A stretch of DNA of 64,000 nt, taken from positions 180,780 to 244,779 of the forward strand of contig NZ_BBRL01000005.1 of assembly GCF_002090135.1 (NCBI RefSeq), given 5' to 3'. How positions within the stretch are numbered: position 1 is the stretch's first letter; each line of letters opens with the position of its first letter. The position numbers were made by a program, and so were the translations under genes. The DNA comes from Demequina sp. NBRC 110055 (GTDB lineage: Bacteria; Actinomycetota; Actinomycetes; Actinomycetales; Demequinaceae). The notes beneath the pieces were generated by a model. The model was not told the origin of the DNA. It made no database searches and worked only from the letters and a program-made list of their open reading frames with translations. Shown piece by piece: positions 56,234 to 64,000 of this stretch.

Positions 56234-56926
56234 ATGATTCGACTCGACAACGTCTCCAAGGTCTATACGCGCGGTGCCCGTCCGGCGCTGGACGCGATCG
56301 ACGTGGAGATCGAGCGCGGCGACTTCGTCTTCCTGGTGGGATCGTCGGGCTCGGGGAAGTCCACGTTCCTCAAGCTCGTGCTTCGCGAGGAGCGCCCCAC
56401 CGATGGCGACATCTGGGTCGCGGGTCGCCACCTCAACCGGCTGTCGAGTTGGCGAGTGCCGCACCTGCGCCGCGAGATCGGGGCGGTCTTCCAGGACTTC
56501 CGGCTGCTGCCCAACAAGACCGTGTACCAAAACGTGGCCTTCGCGCTGCAGGTCATCGGCAAGTCCAAGCGCGACATCAAGCAGAACGTGCCGGAGATGC
56601 TCGAGCTCGTGGGTCTGGCGGGCAAGGAGCGACGCATGCCGCACGAGCTGTCCGGCGGAGAGCAGCAGCGCGTCGCGATCGCGCGCGCCTTCGTGAACCG
56701 GCCGCCGATCCTGCTGTGTGACGAGCCGACCGGAAACCTCGACCCCGGCACGTCGGTGGGCATCATGCGCCTGCTCGACCGCATTAACCGCACGGGCACC
56801 ACGGTGCTGATGGCGACCCACGACGACGAGATCGTCGACCAGATGCGCAAGCGCGTCATCGAGCTCAAGGGCGGCCACCTGGTGCGCGACCAGGACCGCG
56901 GCGTCTACGGGTTGGAGACCGTCTGA
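56234..56926 (+). CDS. ftsE: cell-division ATP-binding protein FtsE
   Basis: 230 residues from ATG 56234 ([11 protein letters not shown]), which matches the usual family start. GTG 56207 is in frame and gives nine more residues. Walker A is GSSGSGKST, the Q-loop [15 protein letters not shown], signature [15 protein letters not shown], Walker [14 protein letters not shown], and MATHDDE. FtsE with FtsX drives peptidoglycan hydrolases at the division site by ATP-dependent conformational change. Its stop shares a base with the ftsX ATG (TGATG). Confidence 0.95.
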   Translation: MIRLDNVSKVYTRGARPALDAIDVEIERGDFVFLVGSSGSGKSTFLKLVLREERPTDGDIWVAGRHLNRLSSWRVPHLRREIGAVFQDFRLLPNKTVYQNVAFALQVIGKSKRDIKQNVPEMLELVGLAGKERRMPHELSGGEQQRVAIARAFVNRPPILLCDEPTGNLDPGTSVGIMRLLDRINRTGTTVLMATHDDEIVDQMRKRVIELKGGHLVRDQDRGVYGLETV

Positions 56927-57837
56927 TGCGGCTGCGGTTCATCTTCGGCGAGGTCTGGAACGGCCTGCGCCGCAACTCGACGATGGCGCTGTCGGTCGCG
57001 CTCGTCACGTTTGTCTCCCTGACCTTTGTGGGCGCCGCGGCGCTGACCCAGATGCAGGTCCAGCAACTGAAAGACGCCTGGTACGGCAAGGTCGAGGTGT
57101 CGATCTTCCTGTGCCCGCCGGACTCCTACGAGGAGAACTGCGTGGCCGGTCCCGTGACCGAGGCGCAGACGGACGACATTGTGGCGGTGCTCGAGGAGGG
57201 CAACGTCTCGGAGCTCGTCGAGTCGGTGTACGTGGAGACGCGTGAGGAGGTCTACGAGTCGATCGTGGCCGCCGACGACTCGGGCGTGTACTCGCAGCTG
57301 GAGCCCGAGGACCTCGCCCCCGTGATGCGCGTGAAGCTCACCGATCCTGAGGAGTTCCAGGTGGTGGCCGATGCCACGGCAGGCCTCCCCGGCGTCGAGT
57401 CCGTTTACGACCAGCGCGAGGTCTTCGACGACCTCTTCGACTTCCTCAACGCGGCGACCGTCGTGGCCGCCGCGCTCGCGATCGTGATGATGGTGACGGC
57501 AATGCTGCTCATCACCACCACGATCCGCCTGTCGGCGCTGTCACGCCGGCGCGAGACCACGATCATGCGCATGGTCGGCTCCTCGCGGTCGCTCATTCAG
57601 CTGCCGTTCATGCTCGAGGGGGCGGTGGCGGCCACGGGTGGCGCGGCGCTCGCGATCGCGGGGCTGTGGTTCGGCACCCAGTACTTGGTCGAAGGCTGGT
57701 TGACGGGGTCGATCTCGTGGGTCGACTACATCGGACGCGAGGATGTGTGGGCGGTGGCCCCGTGGCTCGTGCTCATCGCGGTGGGGCTCGCGGGCGCCGC
57801 CTCGCTTCTGACATTGAATAGGTACACGCGCGCATGA
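56926..57837 (+). CDS. ftsX: cell-division membrane protein FtsX
   Basis: 303 residues. First helix at about 21-42, then a large extracellular domain (about 45-170) with a Cys pair (FLCPPDSYEENC), then three helices at about 178-202, 228-250 and 275-297. RLSALSRRRETTIMRMVGSSR is the FtsX coupling segment. It transmits FtsE motion to an external wall hydrolase. The stop overlaps the ATG of the M23 gene (ATGA), tying the hydrolase to the complex. Confidence 0.95.
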   Translation: MRLRFIFGEVWNGLRRNSTMALSVALVTFVSLTFVGAAALTQMQVQQLKDAWYGKVEVSIFLCPPDSYEENCVAGPVTEAQTDDIVAVLEEGNVSELVESVYVETREEVYESIVAADDSGVYSQLEPEDLAPVMRVKLTDPEEFQVVADATAGLPGVESVYDQREVFDDLFDFLNAATVVAAALAIVMMVTAMLLITTTIRLSALSRRRETTIMRMVGSSRSLIQLPFMLEGAVAATGGAALAIAGLWFGTQYLVEGWLTGSISWVDYIGREDVWAVAPWLVLIAVGLAGAASLLTLNRYTRA

Positions 57838-59306
57838 CTGACACCAACCGGCGTCCCCTCATCCTCATCATCGCGGTGATGCTCACCGCGATCCTTGGCG
57901 GCCTCGCGATCGGACTGGGCGGCTCGGCGGTCGCCGACGACTACGACGACCAGATCGACGAATACCAAGACCAAATCGACAAGGCCGAAGACAAGATCGG
58001 CGAGGCCGAGTCCGGCATCGCCGACACCAACGCGGACCGCGAAGCGGCACAGGAGCGGGCCGACGAGCTCGCCAGCGCCCTCGAGAACACGGACGCGAAG
58101 ATCGTCGAGGCCTCGCAGGAGCTCGAGGCCCTCGAGGCGCAAATCGAGCCGCTCGAGGCGGCGCTCGCCGAGGCGAAGGAGGCCGTCGAGGCCGCCATCG
58201 TGGAACAGGGCATCGTCGCCGACAAGCTCGCCGCCGCCGAGGCTCAGGACGAGGCCATTACGGCGCAGATCGCCGAGGACGAGGACCGCGTCCAGGAACT
58301 TCAGTCGCGCGTGGCCGCCATTGCGCGCGAGTCGTACAAGGGCGGCTCCGCGGAGGCGAGCCTCGGCATCGTGTTCGGCGCCACCGACGAGGACGAGTTT
58401 GTCAACGAGTTCACCGCGCAGCAGTCCGCGGCGCGGGTGCAGGCCTCGACCCTGGCGGAGCTCGACGAGATCGCGGCAGTGAACCGCAACCGTGGGGCAC
58501 GCCAAGAGGCGGTGCGCGAGTACATCACGGAGCTCAAGGCTCAGGCGGATGCCCTGGTGATCGAGCGTCAGGAGAAGGAGGCCGCGGCCGAGGCGGCGAA
58601 GGCCGACCTTGACGCCAAGCTGGCCGAGGCACAAGAGGTGAAGGACTACCTCGAGTCGCAGCGCCAGACCTACGTCGCGCAGCAGGCCGAAAACGACGCG
58701 CTCCAGGCTCAACTGCGCGACCAGGTGGCGGCGCTGTTCGCGGCCAAGAAGGCCGCGCAGGAAGGTCTCGACGCGGCGGAGGCAGGCAAGGCCGATGCCG
58801 AGGACGCCAAGGCGGCGGCGGAGGCCGAAGCGGCGCGCAAGGCCGCCGAGGAGGCAGCCAAGAATGGCGGCAGTACCTCCGGAGGGTCCAGCAGTGGGCC
58901 GTCGGCGTCCGGCTATTTTGCGTATCCGACGAAGAGCGTCTACATCACGTCGTCCTACGGCATGCGCTACCACCCCATCTACCACTATTGGCGCCTGCAC
59001 GCGGGCACCGACTTCCGCGCCTACTGCGGCACCCCGATCTATGCGTCGGCAGGCGGCACGGTCGAATGGGCCAAGACCGTGGGCGGCTTCGGTAACCAGG
59101 TCATGATCGACCACGGCGTGGTCGGGGGCGACTACGTGATGTCGAGCTACAACCACCTCACGCGTTTCGCGGTATCAAGCGGACAGCGGGTGTCGCGTGG
59201 ACAGTTGGTGGGTTACTCGGGCAACACCGGGTCGTCGACGGCGTGCCACCTGCACTTCGAGATGTACGTCAACGGCTCGACCGTGAACCCGATGTCGATG
59301 CTCTAG
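57834..59306 (+). CDS. M23 peptidase with coiled coil, FtsEX partner
   Basis: 490 residues. A signal or membrane helix (about 10-30) precedes a long coiled coil (about 35-355, rich in Ala/Glu/Asp with an interruption near 160-200). A Gly/Ser linker follows, then a LytM/M23 domain (about 365-490). Zinc ligands are in LHAGTDFRAYCG (HxxxD) and CHLHFEMYVNG (HxH), so the catalytic site looks intact. The layout mirrors EnvC or PcsB, which bind FtsX through a coiled coil. In mycobacteria the FtsX partner RipC is an NlpC/P60 protein, so the M23 type here is a different solution. It should cleave peptidoglycan at the septum. Confidence 0.88.
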   Translation: MTDTNRRPLILIIAVMLTAILGGLAIGLGGSAVADDYDDQIDEYQDQIDKAEDKIGEAESGIADTNADREAAQERADELASALENTDAKIVEASQELEALEAQIEPLEAALAEAKEAVEAAIVEQGIVADKLAAAEAQDEAITAQIAEDEDRVQELQSRVAAIARESYKGGSAEASLGIVFGATDEDEFVNEFTAQQSAARVQASTLAELDEIAAVNRNRGARQEAVREYITELKAQADALVIERQEKEAAAEAAKADLDAKLAEAQEVKDYLESQRQTYVAQQAENDALQAQLRDQVAALFAAKKAAQEGLDAAEAGKADAEDAKAAAEAEAARKAAEEAAKNGGSTSGGSSSGPSASGYFAYPTKSVYITSSYGMRYHPIYHYWRLHAGTDFRAYCGTPIYASAGGTVEWAKTVGGFGNQVMIDHGVVGGDYVMSSYNHLTRFAVSSGQRVSRGQLVGYSGNTGSSTACHLHFEMYVNGSTVNPMSML

Positions 59307-59377
59307 GCGGTTGTCGCCTAGACTCGTACATCGCCCTGGCGGTCGCGTCAGGTTCGGTTCGTTCGAGGAGGTGAGTC

Positions 59378-59851
59378 ATGGCAGAGAAGTCCGACGAGAA
59401 GAAGGTCGTTGCGACCAATCGCGCTGCGCGCCACGACTACTTCATCGACGACACCTACGAGGCCGGCCTGATGCTGCGCGGGACCGAGGTGAAGGCGCTG
59501 AGGGCGGGACGCGCCTCGATCGTCGACGGTTACGTGCACGTCGAGGGCACCGAGGCATGGCTCGAGAACGTCCACATTCCCGAGTACTCGCAGGGCACGT
59601 GGACCAATCACGCGCCGCGCCGGCGCCGCAAGCTGTTGTTGCACCACGCCGAGATCAACGACCTGCTCATCAAGACCCGCGAGAAGGGCTTCACGATTGT
59701 GCCGCTGCGGCTGTACTTCGTGAAGGGGCGGGCGAAGCTCGAGATCGGTATCGGCCGCGGTAAGAAGCACTACGACAAGCGCCAGGCCCTGCGCGAAAAG
59801 CAGGACAACCGTGAGGCTCAGCGGGCGATGAGCCTGCGCCGGCACGACTAG
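59378..59851 (+). CDS. smpB: SsrA-binding protein SmpB
   Basis: 157 residues, GAGGAGGTGAGTC before the ATG. It binds tmRNA and guides it to stalled ribosomes for trans-translation. Motifs: [51 protein letters not shown], and [22 protein letters not shown] with the basic C-terminal tail. A TAGACT at 59319-59324 may be a -10 box. tmRNA often lies near smpB, but none is seen here. A 20-base tandem repeat starts at its stop codon. Confidence 0.96.
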   Translation: MAEKSDEKKVVATNRAARHDYFIDDTYEAGLMLRGTEVKALRAGRASIVDGYVHVEGTEAWLENVHIPEYSQGTWTNHAPRRRRKLLLHHAEINDLLIKTREKGFTIVPLRLYFVKGRAKLEIGIGRGKKHYDKRQALREKQDNREAQRAMSLRRHD

Positions 59852-59930
59852 CGAGGCGCCCGCACAACTCGCGGGGCGCCCACACGACGAGCGGGGCGCT
59901 GGCACGACGAGCGGGGCGCCCGCACATCTA
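59851..59930 (+). repeat. 20-bp tandem repeat, four units, starting at the smpB stop codon
   Basis: Units at 59851, 59871, 59891 and 59911, consensus GCGGGGCGCCCACACGACGA. A weaker unit at 59831-59850 covers the last smpB codons (ending GGCACGACTA). So the array may have grown out of the 3' end of smpB. It fills half of the 160-base gap before the DUF2207 gene. There is no internal dyad strong enough to call a terminator. Confidence 0.85.
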
Positions 59931-60011
59931 CTAAGGCGTACGCCCGCGCGCCAGGGGATCCACGGCCCGTCGTCCCTGGTCACGCGCCTCCTTCTTCGCC
60001 AAGATGGACGC

Positions 60012-61883
60012 ATGCGATTGCTACGTCCGTTCCTGACCGTTGCCCTCGCGGCACTGACGACCGTGCCGGTTCTGACCGCGACGGGAGGGGCGACGGCGGC
60101 ATCGGCCGCGGAGGACTATCCCGGCCGCGAGGTGACGCGCTGGGACGCCACCTATGTGCTCGACCCGAATGGTTCCGTCGCGGTGACCACCGAGATCGAC
60201 TTCGACTTTGGTGATTCGCCGGGGCACGGCGTGATCTTCACGTTCCCGACGACGCAGGGGATCGCGGATTCCGACCTTGAGCGCGTGTGGGACATCGGCG
60301 ACATCGAGGCGACGAGTCCCACGGGCGCTCCCGCCGCTGTTGCGACCGAGATGCAGGGCGACACCCTGTACGTGCGCATCGGCGACGAGGACATCTCGGA
60401 TGTGTCGGGGCTGCAGACCTACGTGCTGAGTTACACGGTCGGGCACGTCATGAATGCCACCACCTCAAGCGAGACCGATGGCGACCTGGCGGGCGACGAG
60501 TTCTATTGGAACGCGATCGGCACGGGTTGGGAGACGCCGGTGTCGGACATCACGGTCACGGTGGAATCGCCCGTGGCCGCGACGGCGGTGCGGTGTTTTG
60601 CGGGGCCCGAGGGGTCAACGGGCGGCTGCTCGGCGGGGGAGCCGGGCACATCGGTGACCTACACGGCCGATGCCGTGGAGCCCTACGAGCCGCTCTCCGT
60701 CGCGGCGCTGTACCCGGCCGGGTCCTTTGACACCACTCCCAAGACCCAAGTCGCCAACGACGTGGCACGCGCGTTTGCCATCAACGTGTGGACGGTGGGG
60801 GTGGCGCTTCTGATCCTGGTGGGCGGCATCTGGCTCGTGATGCGACGGCTGCGGCGCACCGGGACGGACATGGTCTACGCGGGCGTCGCTCCGGGTCTCG
60901 AGCCACTGTCCGATGCGGAAGCGGCGGTGATGCGACGCGATCCTAGGGCGCCGATCGCGGTGCAGTTCGAGCCTCCCCGCGGACTGCGTCCGGGACAACT
61001 AGGGACCCTCCTGGACGAGAAGGCGGATGTGCGCGACGTGACGGCGACGATCGTCGATCAGGCGGTGCGCGGATACCTCAGGATCGATCCGGTGGGTCAG
61101 GAGCAGCCGCCGGCCGACTACCGGCTGGTCAAGTTGCGCGAGGCCGATGCGGAGATGCCCCCGTACGGCCGCATGCTGTTCGAGTCGATCTTCGAGGGAC
61201 GCAGCGAGGTGACCTTCGAGGACCTCAAGACGACCTTCGCGGCGGACCTCGCGAAGGTCCAGGAGGAGATGTACCGCGACGTGACGGATCGCGGGTGGTT
61301 CCGGCGCAACCCGAAGTCGGCACGCGGGTCATGGGCGGCGATGGCAATCGTGCTGCTCTTCGTGGGGGTGGCCGCGACCTTTGTGCTTGCGGCGATGTGG
61401 GGCGCGGGCTTCGTCGGTGTGGCGATCGGGCTGGTGGGGTTAGTGATGCTGGTCCTCACGAACAAGGCGCCCGCGCGGACGCCCGAGGGTTCGCGCGTGC
61501 TCGCGCAGACGGAGGGCTTCAAGCTCTACCTCGCGACCGCTGACGGCGCGCAGCTCCGCTTCGAGGAGGGGAACGACATCTTCAGTAGGTACCTGCCTTA
61601 TGCGATCGCCTTCGGCGTCGCGGAGCGGTGGGCTGATGTCTTTGCGCGTCTCGCGCGGGAGGGCCACGATGTGCCGGCCCCCGATTGGTATGGCGGGGCC
61701 TCGTATGCGGGCTCCTTCTGGCTGTATCACGCGGCCTTCGGGCGCCAGATGACGGACCTCACCTCGCTTGCCGATGCGGCCATCAGCACGCCGACGCCGG
61801 GATCCTCGGGCGGTTCGGGCTTCTCGACCGGCGGCGGCTTCTCGGGCGGCGGCAGTTTCGGCGGCGGTGGCGGCGGCTGGTAA
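60012..61883 (+). CDS. DUF2207 membrane protein
   Basis: 623 residues. A signal peptide (about 1-33, ending ASAAE) leads to an extracellular beta-rich DUF2207 domain (about 35-240: WDATYVLDPNGSVAVTTEIDFDFG, YVLSYTVGHVMN, DEFYWNAIGTGWETPVSDITV). A membrane helix (about 256-276) follows, then a cytoplasmic region with VTATIVDQAVRGYLRID. Two more helices (about 440-485) and a Gly-rich tail (GGSGFSTGGGFSGGG) end the protein. This architecture is common in Gram-positive bacteria; the function is unknown. The Gly-rich tail is overlapped antisense by the HNH gene frame. Confidence 0.82.
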   Translation: MRLLRPFLTVALAALTTVPVLTATGGATAASAAEDYPGREVTRWDATYVLDPNGSVAVTTEIDFDFGDSPGHGVIFTFPTTQGIADSDLERVWDIGDIEATSPTGAPAAVATEMQGDTLYVRIGDEDISDVSGLQTYVLSYTVGHVMNATTSSETDGDLAGDEFYWNAIGTGWETPVSDITVTVESPVAATAVRCFAGPEGSTGGCSAGEPGTSVTYTADAVEPYEPLSVAALYPAGSFDTTPKTQVANDVARAFAINVWTVGVALLILVGGIWLVMRRLRRTGTDMVYAGVAPGLEPLSDAEAAVMRRDPRAPIAVQFEPPRGLRPGQLGTLLDEKADVRDVTATIVDQAVRGYLRIDPVGQEQPPADYRLVKLREADAEMPPYGRMLFESIFEGRSEVTFEDLKTTFAADLAKVQEEMYRDVTDRGWFRRNPKSARGSWAAMAIVLLFVGVAATFVLAAMWGAGFVGVAIGLVGLVMLVLTNKAPARTPEGSRVLAQTEGFKLYLATADGAQLRFEEGNDIFSRYLPYAIAFGVAERWADVFARLAREGHDVPAPDWYGGASYAGSFWLYHAAFGRQMTDLTSLADAAISTPTPGSSGGSGFSTGGGFSGGGSFGGGGGGW

Positions 61884-63979
61884 GGCACGGCTCGTTCGTA
61901 CTCGCGCCTGGGCGGAGGGTGAGTGAAGACCGTCGAACTCACGACGAGGCCCGAGGGAACCTCGTGGCGTCGCCATCGCCGGTGGTCTCGCGTTGTCCGA
62001 TGGGGCGGCGGCTTCATATCGTCACCACTCGCGTGGATGATCGAGGCGACCCGGTTGGCCACGCATGACTCTTGACCGCGGTGAGTGCTGCTGTTGTTCG
62101 ACGCATCAGGTAGAGGCTCGACGAGCATGCTGATGCTGGGTGCGGGTTCCATGGTGCAGGCGGATGTTCTGGACCGGGGAGTCGAGACGGGGCGGGAAGG
62201 CGACTCGGGCCGTTGCGATCGCGACGTTCCCGAGGGTGGCGGCTTCTGGCGTCGCCGGTGGTCGCCGGCTTGGGTGGCGGCGACGGGCGTGCGGGCGATG
62301 ACGTCCTCGACCGGTGGCAGGTGGTCGCCGTAGATCGCGGTCGCGTCGAACAGTCTCCGACCACCGGGTTGGGGTGTGCGGGTCGGGTCGAGGTGGGCGG
62401 GTGGGATGAACCACACCTCGGTCTCGGTGGCCACGATGATCCAGCCTTCACGATGGACGTCGTGGTGACACCTCACACACAACGTCACGCCGTTCTTCGT
62501 TTCGGATTTTCCACCGAACTCGTGGGGGATGATGTGATGACCGTCGCCCGACGACGCCGGCAACGAGCATTTCGCGCATCCGCCATCACGGATCAACATC
62601 GCATCGCGTTGAGCGGCGTTGAAATACCGACCGTGGTAGCCCACATCCAGCGTGCGTGAACGCTTACCCAAGACCACGGGAACCAGACCGGCGCGAGCCA
62701 TCATGCGGCGAAGCTCTCCCGCATCCGGCGTGGCCGAGAGCCCCTCGATCGTGGCGCCCAGCACGCTGTCACCCTTGGCGGCAGCGAGCATCGTGTCGTA
62801 GTCCATCGTCACAATCACTTGGGCACTGGCGTGGGGCAGATTCTTGACGTTGCAGCCGGCCAGATGGCGAGCGAACTCTCCCATCGCATCCGCACACACT
62901 TGCCCCGGGGTGCGTTCATCCACCGTGACGATATGACCCTGCTTTGCGGCGTCCTGGGCGCGCTTCTTGGTACGGAAATGCTGATTGACCATGGCATCCA
63001 TGACCGCCACCAACGGCGCACCGTTCTCGGGATCCAGCTGCCCGTTGATACGGATCATCCCGTCGGCGTTCTCACCGACATTGAGGTACCGGCGTTGACG
63101 GCGCTCGGCCGCGAGTTCGTCGAGATGGTCGGCATCGAGACGATCCCGCCACCGGTTGATGACCTGCCCGAGCCGGTAGAACGACATCTGACGCGCTTTG
63201 AACACGAGATCCTTTTCGGCCTCCACCATCAACTCGACATCGGCACGCTCGGCCACGCCACGCAGCATCCTGGTGATCGCCGTCGCCGCCTCAGCACCCA
63301 AATCCCCGTCGGCCGACGCGGCCGCCACATGAGCAAACACCGGACCCGACGGTGCGGGCGCGACAGGACGCGAGGGTCCGGGAGTAGCGGGAGCGTCGCC
63401 GGTGGCAAACAGTGAATCATCGGTCCCGACATCGCCTCCGATACCAGGCTGGCCGGAATCGACCGGGCCACTCTCGCCCGGGCTGCCGTCACTCCCGTTG
63501 GCGTCAGCGGCGTCAGGACCGGAGGGGCTCGACGACTCGGCCGCCTCACGCGCCGCCTCCTCAGCAGCCTTCGCCGCCCATTCCGCATCCGCGAGCGTCT
63601 CACCGAGCTCAAGCAACCGGCGCGCCTCCGGCCCCGACACCCCCGCCTGCTTCTCCACCATCGCGATCGCATTGCGATGCCCACGCGCACGCGCGAACCC
63701 CACCCCACGACCGCCAGAGTCGGACCGGAACGACTGCGCCGCGGCCACGACCGCCATGATGCGATCCGTCGCCTGACGCACCGACCCGGCCGCGAACCCC
63801 AAATCCTCCACCGCATCGCCCATCGCGAGCGCCTGAGCAAACGTCAACGTATCGCCACGCAACAGCGCCCGGCACACCGACAACGCCAACTCCTCACGAC
63901 GCCGCTCCCGCTCAGAACGCGGCAAGCGCGTCACACTCGAGGCCGGCACCCCAAGCGACGAAACGGACGAAATGCTCAT
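61727..63979 (-). CDS. DUF222 / HNH endonuclease-domain protein
   Basis: 750 residues from ATG 63979, close to the window edge. The DUF222 domain covers about 20-450 (RGDTLTFAQALAMGDAVEDLG, QVINRWRDRLDADHLDELAAERR), with a low-complexity Ser/Gly/Pro stretch near 148-215. The HNH motif is at about 470-510: CAKCSLPASSGDGHHIIPHEFGGKSETKNGVTLCVRCHHDVHREGW, split here only for reference, with metal-binding Cys pairs and catalytic His. Such proteins are multi-copy in actinobacteria and their role is unknown. The last 150 or so residues look uncharacteristic (Arg/Pro/Ser-rich, then Pro-rich) and the final 157 bases run antisense through the DUF2207 gene. The original stop may have been lost. Confidence 0.75.
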   Translation of the reverse strand: MSISSVSSLGVPASSVTRLPRSERERRREELALSVCRALLRGDTLTFAQALAMGDAVEDLGFAAGSVRQATDRIMAVVAAAQSFRSDSGGRGVGFARARGHRNAIAMVEKQAGVSGPEARRLLELGETLADAEWAAKAAEEAAREAAESSSPSGPDAADANGSDGSPGESGPVDSGQPGIGGDVGTDDSLFATGDAPATPGPSRPVAPAPSGPVFAHVAAASADGDLGAEAATAITRMLRGVAERADVELMVEAEKDLVFKARQMSFYRLGQVINRWRDRLDADHLDELAAERRQRRYLNVGENADGMIRINGQLDPENGAPLVAVMDAMVNQHFRTKKRAQDAAKQGHIVTVDERTPGQVCADAMGEFARHLAGCNVKNLPHASAQVIVTMDYDTMLAAAKGDSVLGATIEGLSATPDAGELRRMMARAGLVPVVLGKRSRTLDVGYHGRYFNAAQRDAMLIRDGGCAKCSLPASSGDGHHIIPHEFGGKSETKNGVTLCVRCHHDVHREGWIIVATETEVWFIPPAHLDPTRTPQPGGRRLFDATAIYGDHLPPVEDVIARTPVAATQAGDHRRRQKPPPSGTSRSQRPESPSRPVSTPRSRTSACTMEPAPSISMLVEPLPDASNNSSTHRGQESCVANRVASIIHASGDDMKPPPHRTTRDHRRWRRHEVPSGLVVSSTVFTHPPPRREYERAVPYQPPPPPPKLPPPEKPPPVEKPEPPEDPGVGVLMAASASEVRSVIWRPKAA

Positions 63980-64000
63980 ACAGACATCACACCAGAAGGG

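Noticed and set aside
59852..60011. tmRNA (ssrA) next to smpB
   Set aside because: The gap is 160 bases and filled largely by a 20-base tandem repeat. No tRNA-like ends or tag-peptide frame are visible.
61727..63979. HNH protein as part of a homing intron, intein or insertion sequence
   Set aside because: The DUF222 domain marks the common actinobacterial DUF222/HNH family. There is no splice motif, transposase or flanking repeat.

Overview
The window is high-GC DNA (about 70% by eye) from an actinobacterium. The evidence is GTG and ATG starts with frequent ATGA/GTGA overlaps, a split acyl-CoA carboxylase with an epsilon subunit, a tad pilus locus of actinobacterial type, apparently leaderless genes with TANNNT boxes, prfB-ftsE-ftsX-smpB linkage and a DUF222/HNH protein. 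Pyruvate formate-lyase plus AdhE indicates a facultative anaerobe. A Micrococcales-like lineage (for example near Cellulomonadaceae or Demequinaceae) fits, but the family is a guess. No tRNA, rRNA, tmRNA, CRISPR array, prophage or insertion sequence was recognised.

Layout. 1-3000: a partial SanA/YdcF-like gene, accE and accD on the minus strand, divergent from birA. 3000-18320: a surface-glycan region with a nine-codon upstream ORF, three GH3 beta-glucosidase-type enzymes (one lipoprotein, one membrane-anchored with swapped domains, one without a signal), a small lipoprotein, a GtrA-like membrane protein, a GT2 glycosyltransferase, UDP-galactopyranose mutase, a lipoprotein esterase and a LytTR two-component system. 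18486-19621: SRAP and Nudix proteins. 19695-24251: a compact tad locus (tadA, tadB, tadC, a small pilin-like gene and three TadE/TadG-like genes), followed by an Excalibur coiled-coil protein. 25212-32638: fermentation genes pflB, pflA and adhE around a GGDEF protein, with DosR-like 5-4-5 dyads before pflB and adhE. 32735-34157: a LacI regulator and an unrecognised 76-residue ORF.

34405-53556 is a nitrogen-scavenging island: a urea/guanidine carboxylase, an MBL-fold hydrolase, a TetR regulator, two DUF1989 proteins (UAAP1/2, the carboxyguanidine deiminase family), allophanate hydrolase, an oligopeptide-type ABC transporter with fused ATPases, two tandem isochorismatase-like cysteine hydrolases, two MFS transporters and an amidohydrolase. 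Related dyads (CTATCG-N2-CGATAG) lie at four promoters, usually over the -10 box, so one repressor, probably the local TetR, could control the whole set. Chemistry would run guanidine to carboxyguanidine to allophanate to ammonia and CO2. The isochorismatase pair could feed in biuret-like compounds, but their substrate is unknown.

53574-64000: a ClC channel, prfB, ftsE-ftsX with an M23 coiled-coil peptidase (cell division and wall hydrolysis), smpB, a DUF2207 membrane protein and a DUF222/HNH protein whose reading frame runs antisense into it. An oriented 14-mer, GGCCGATGCCGTGG, occurs nine times exactly across the window, in genes and between them.
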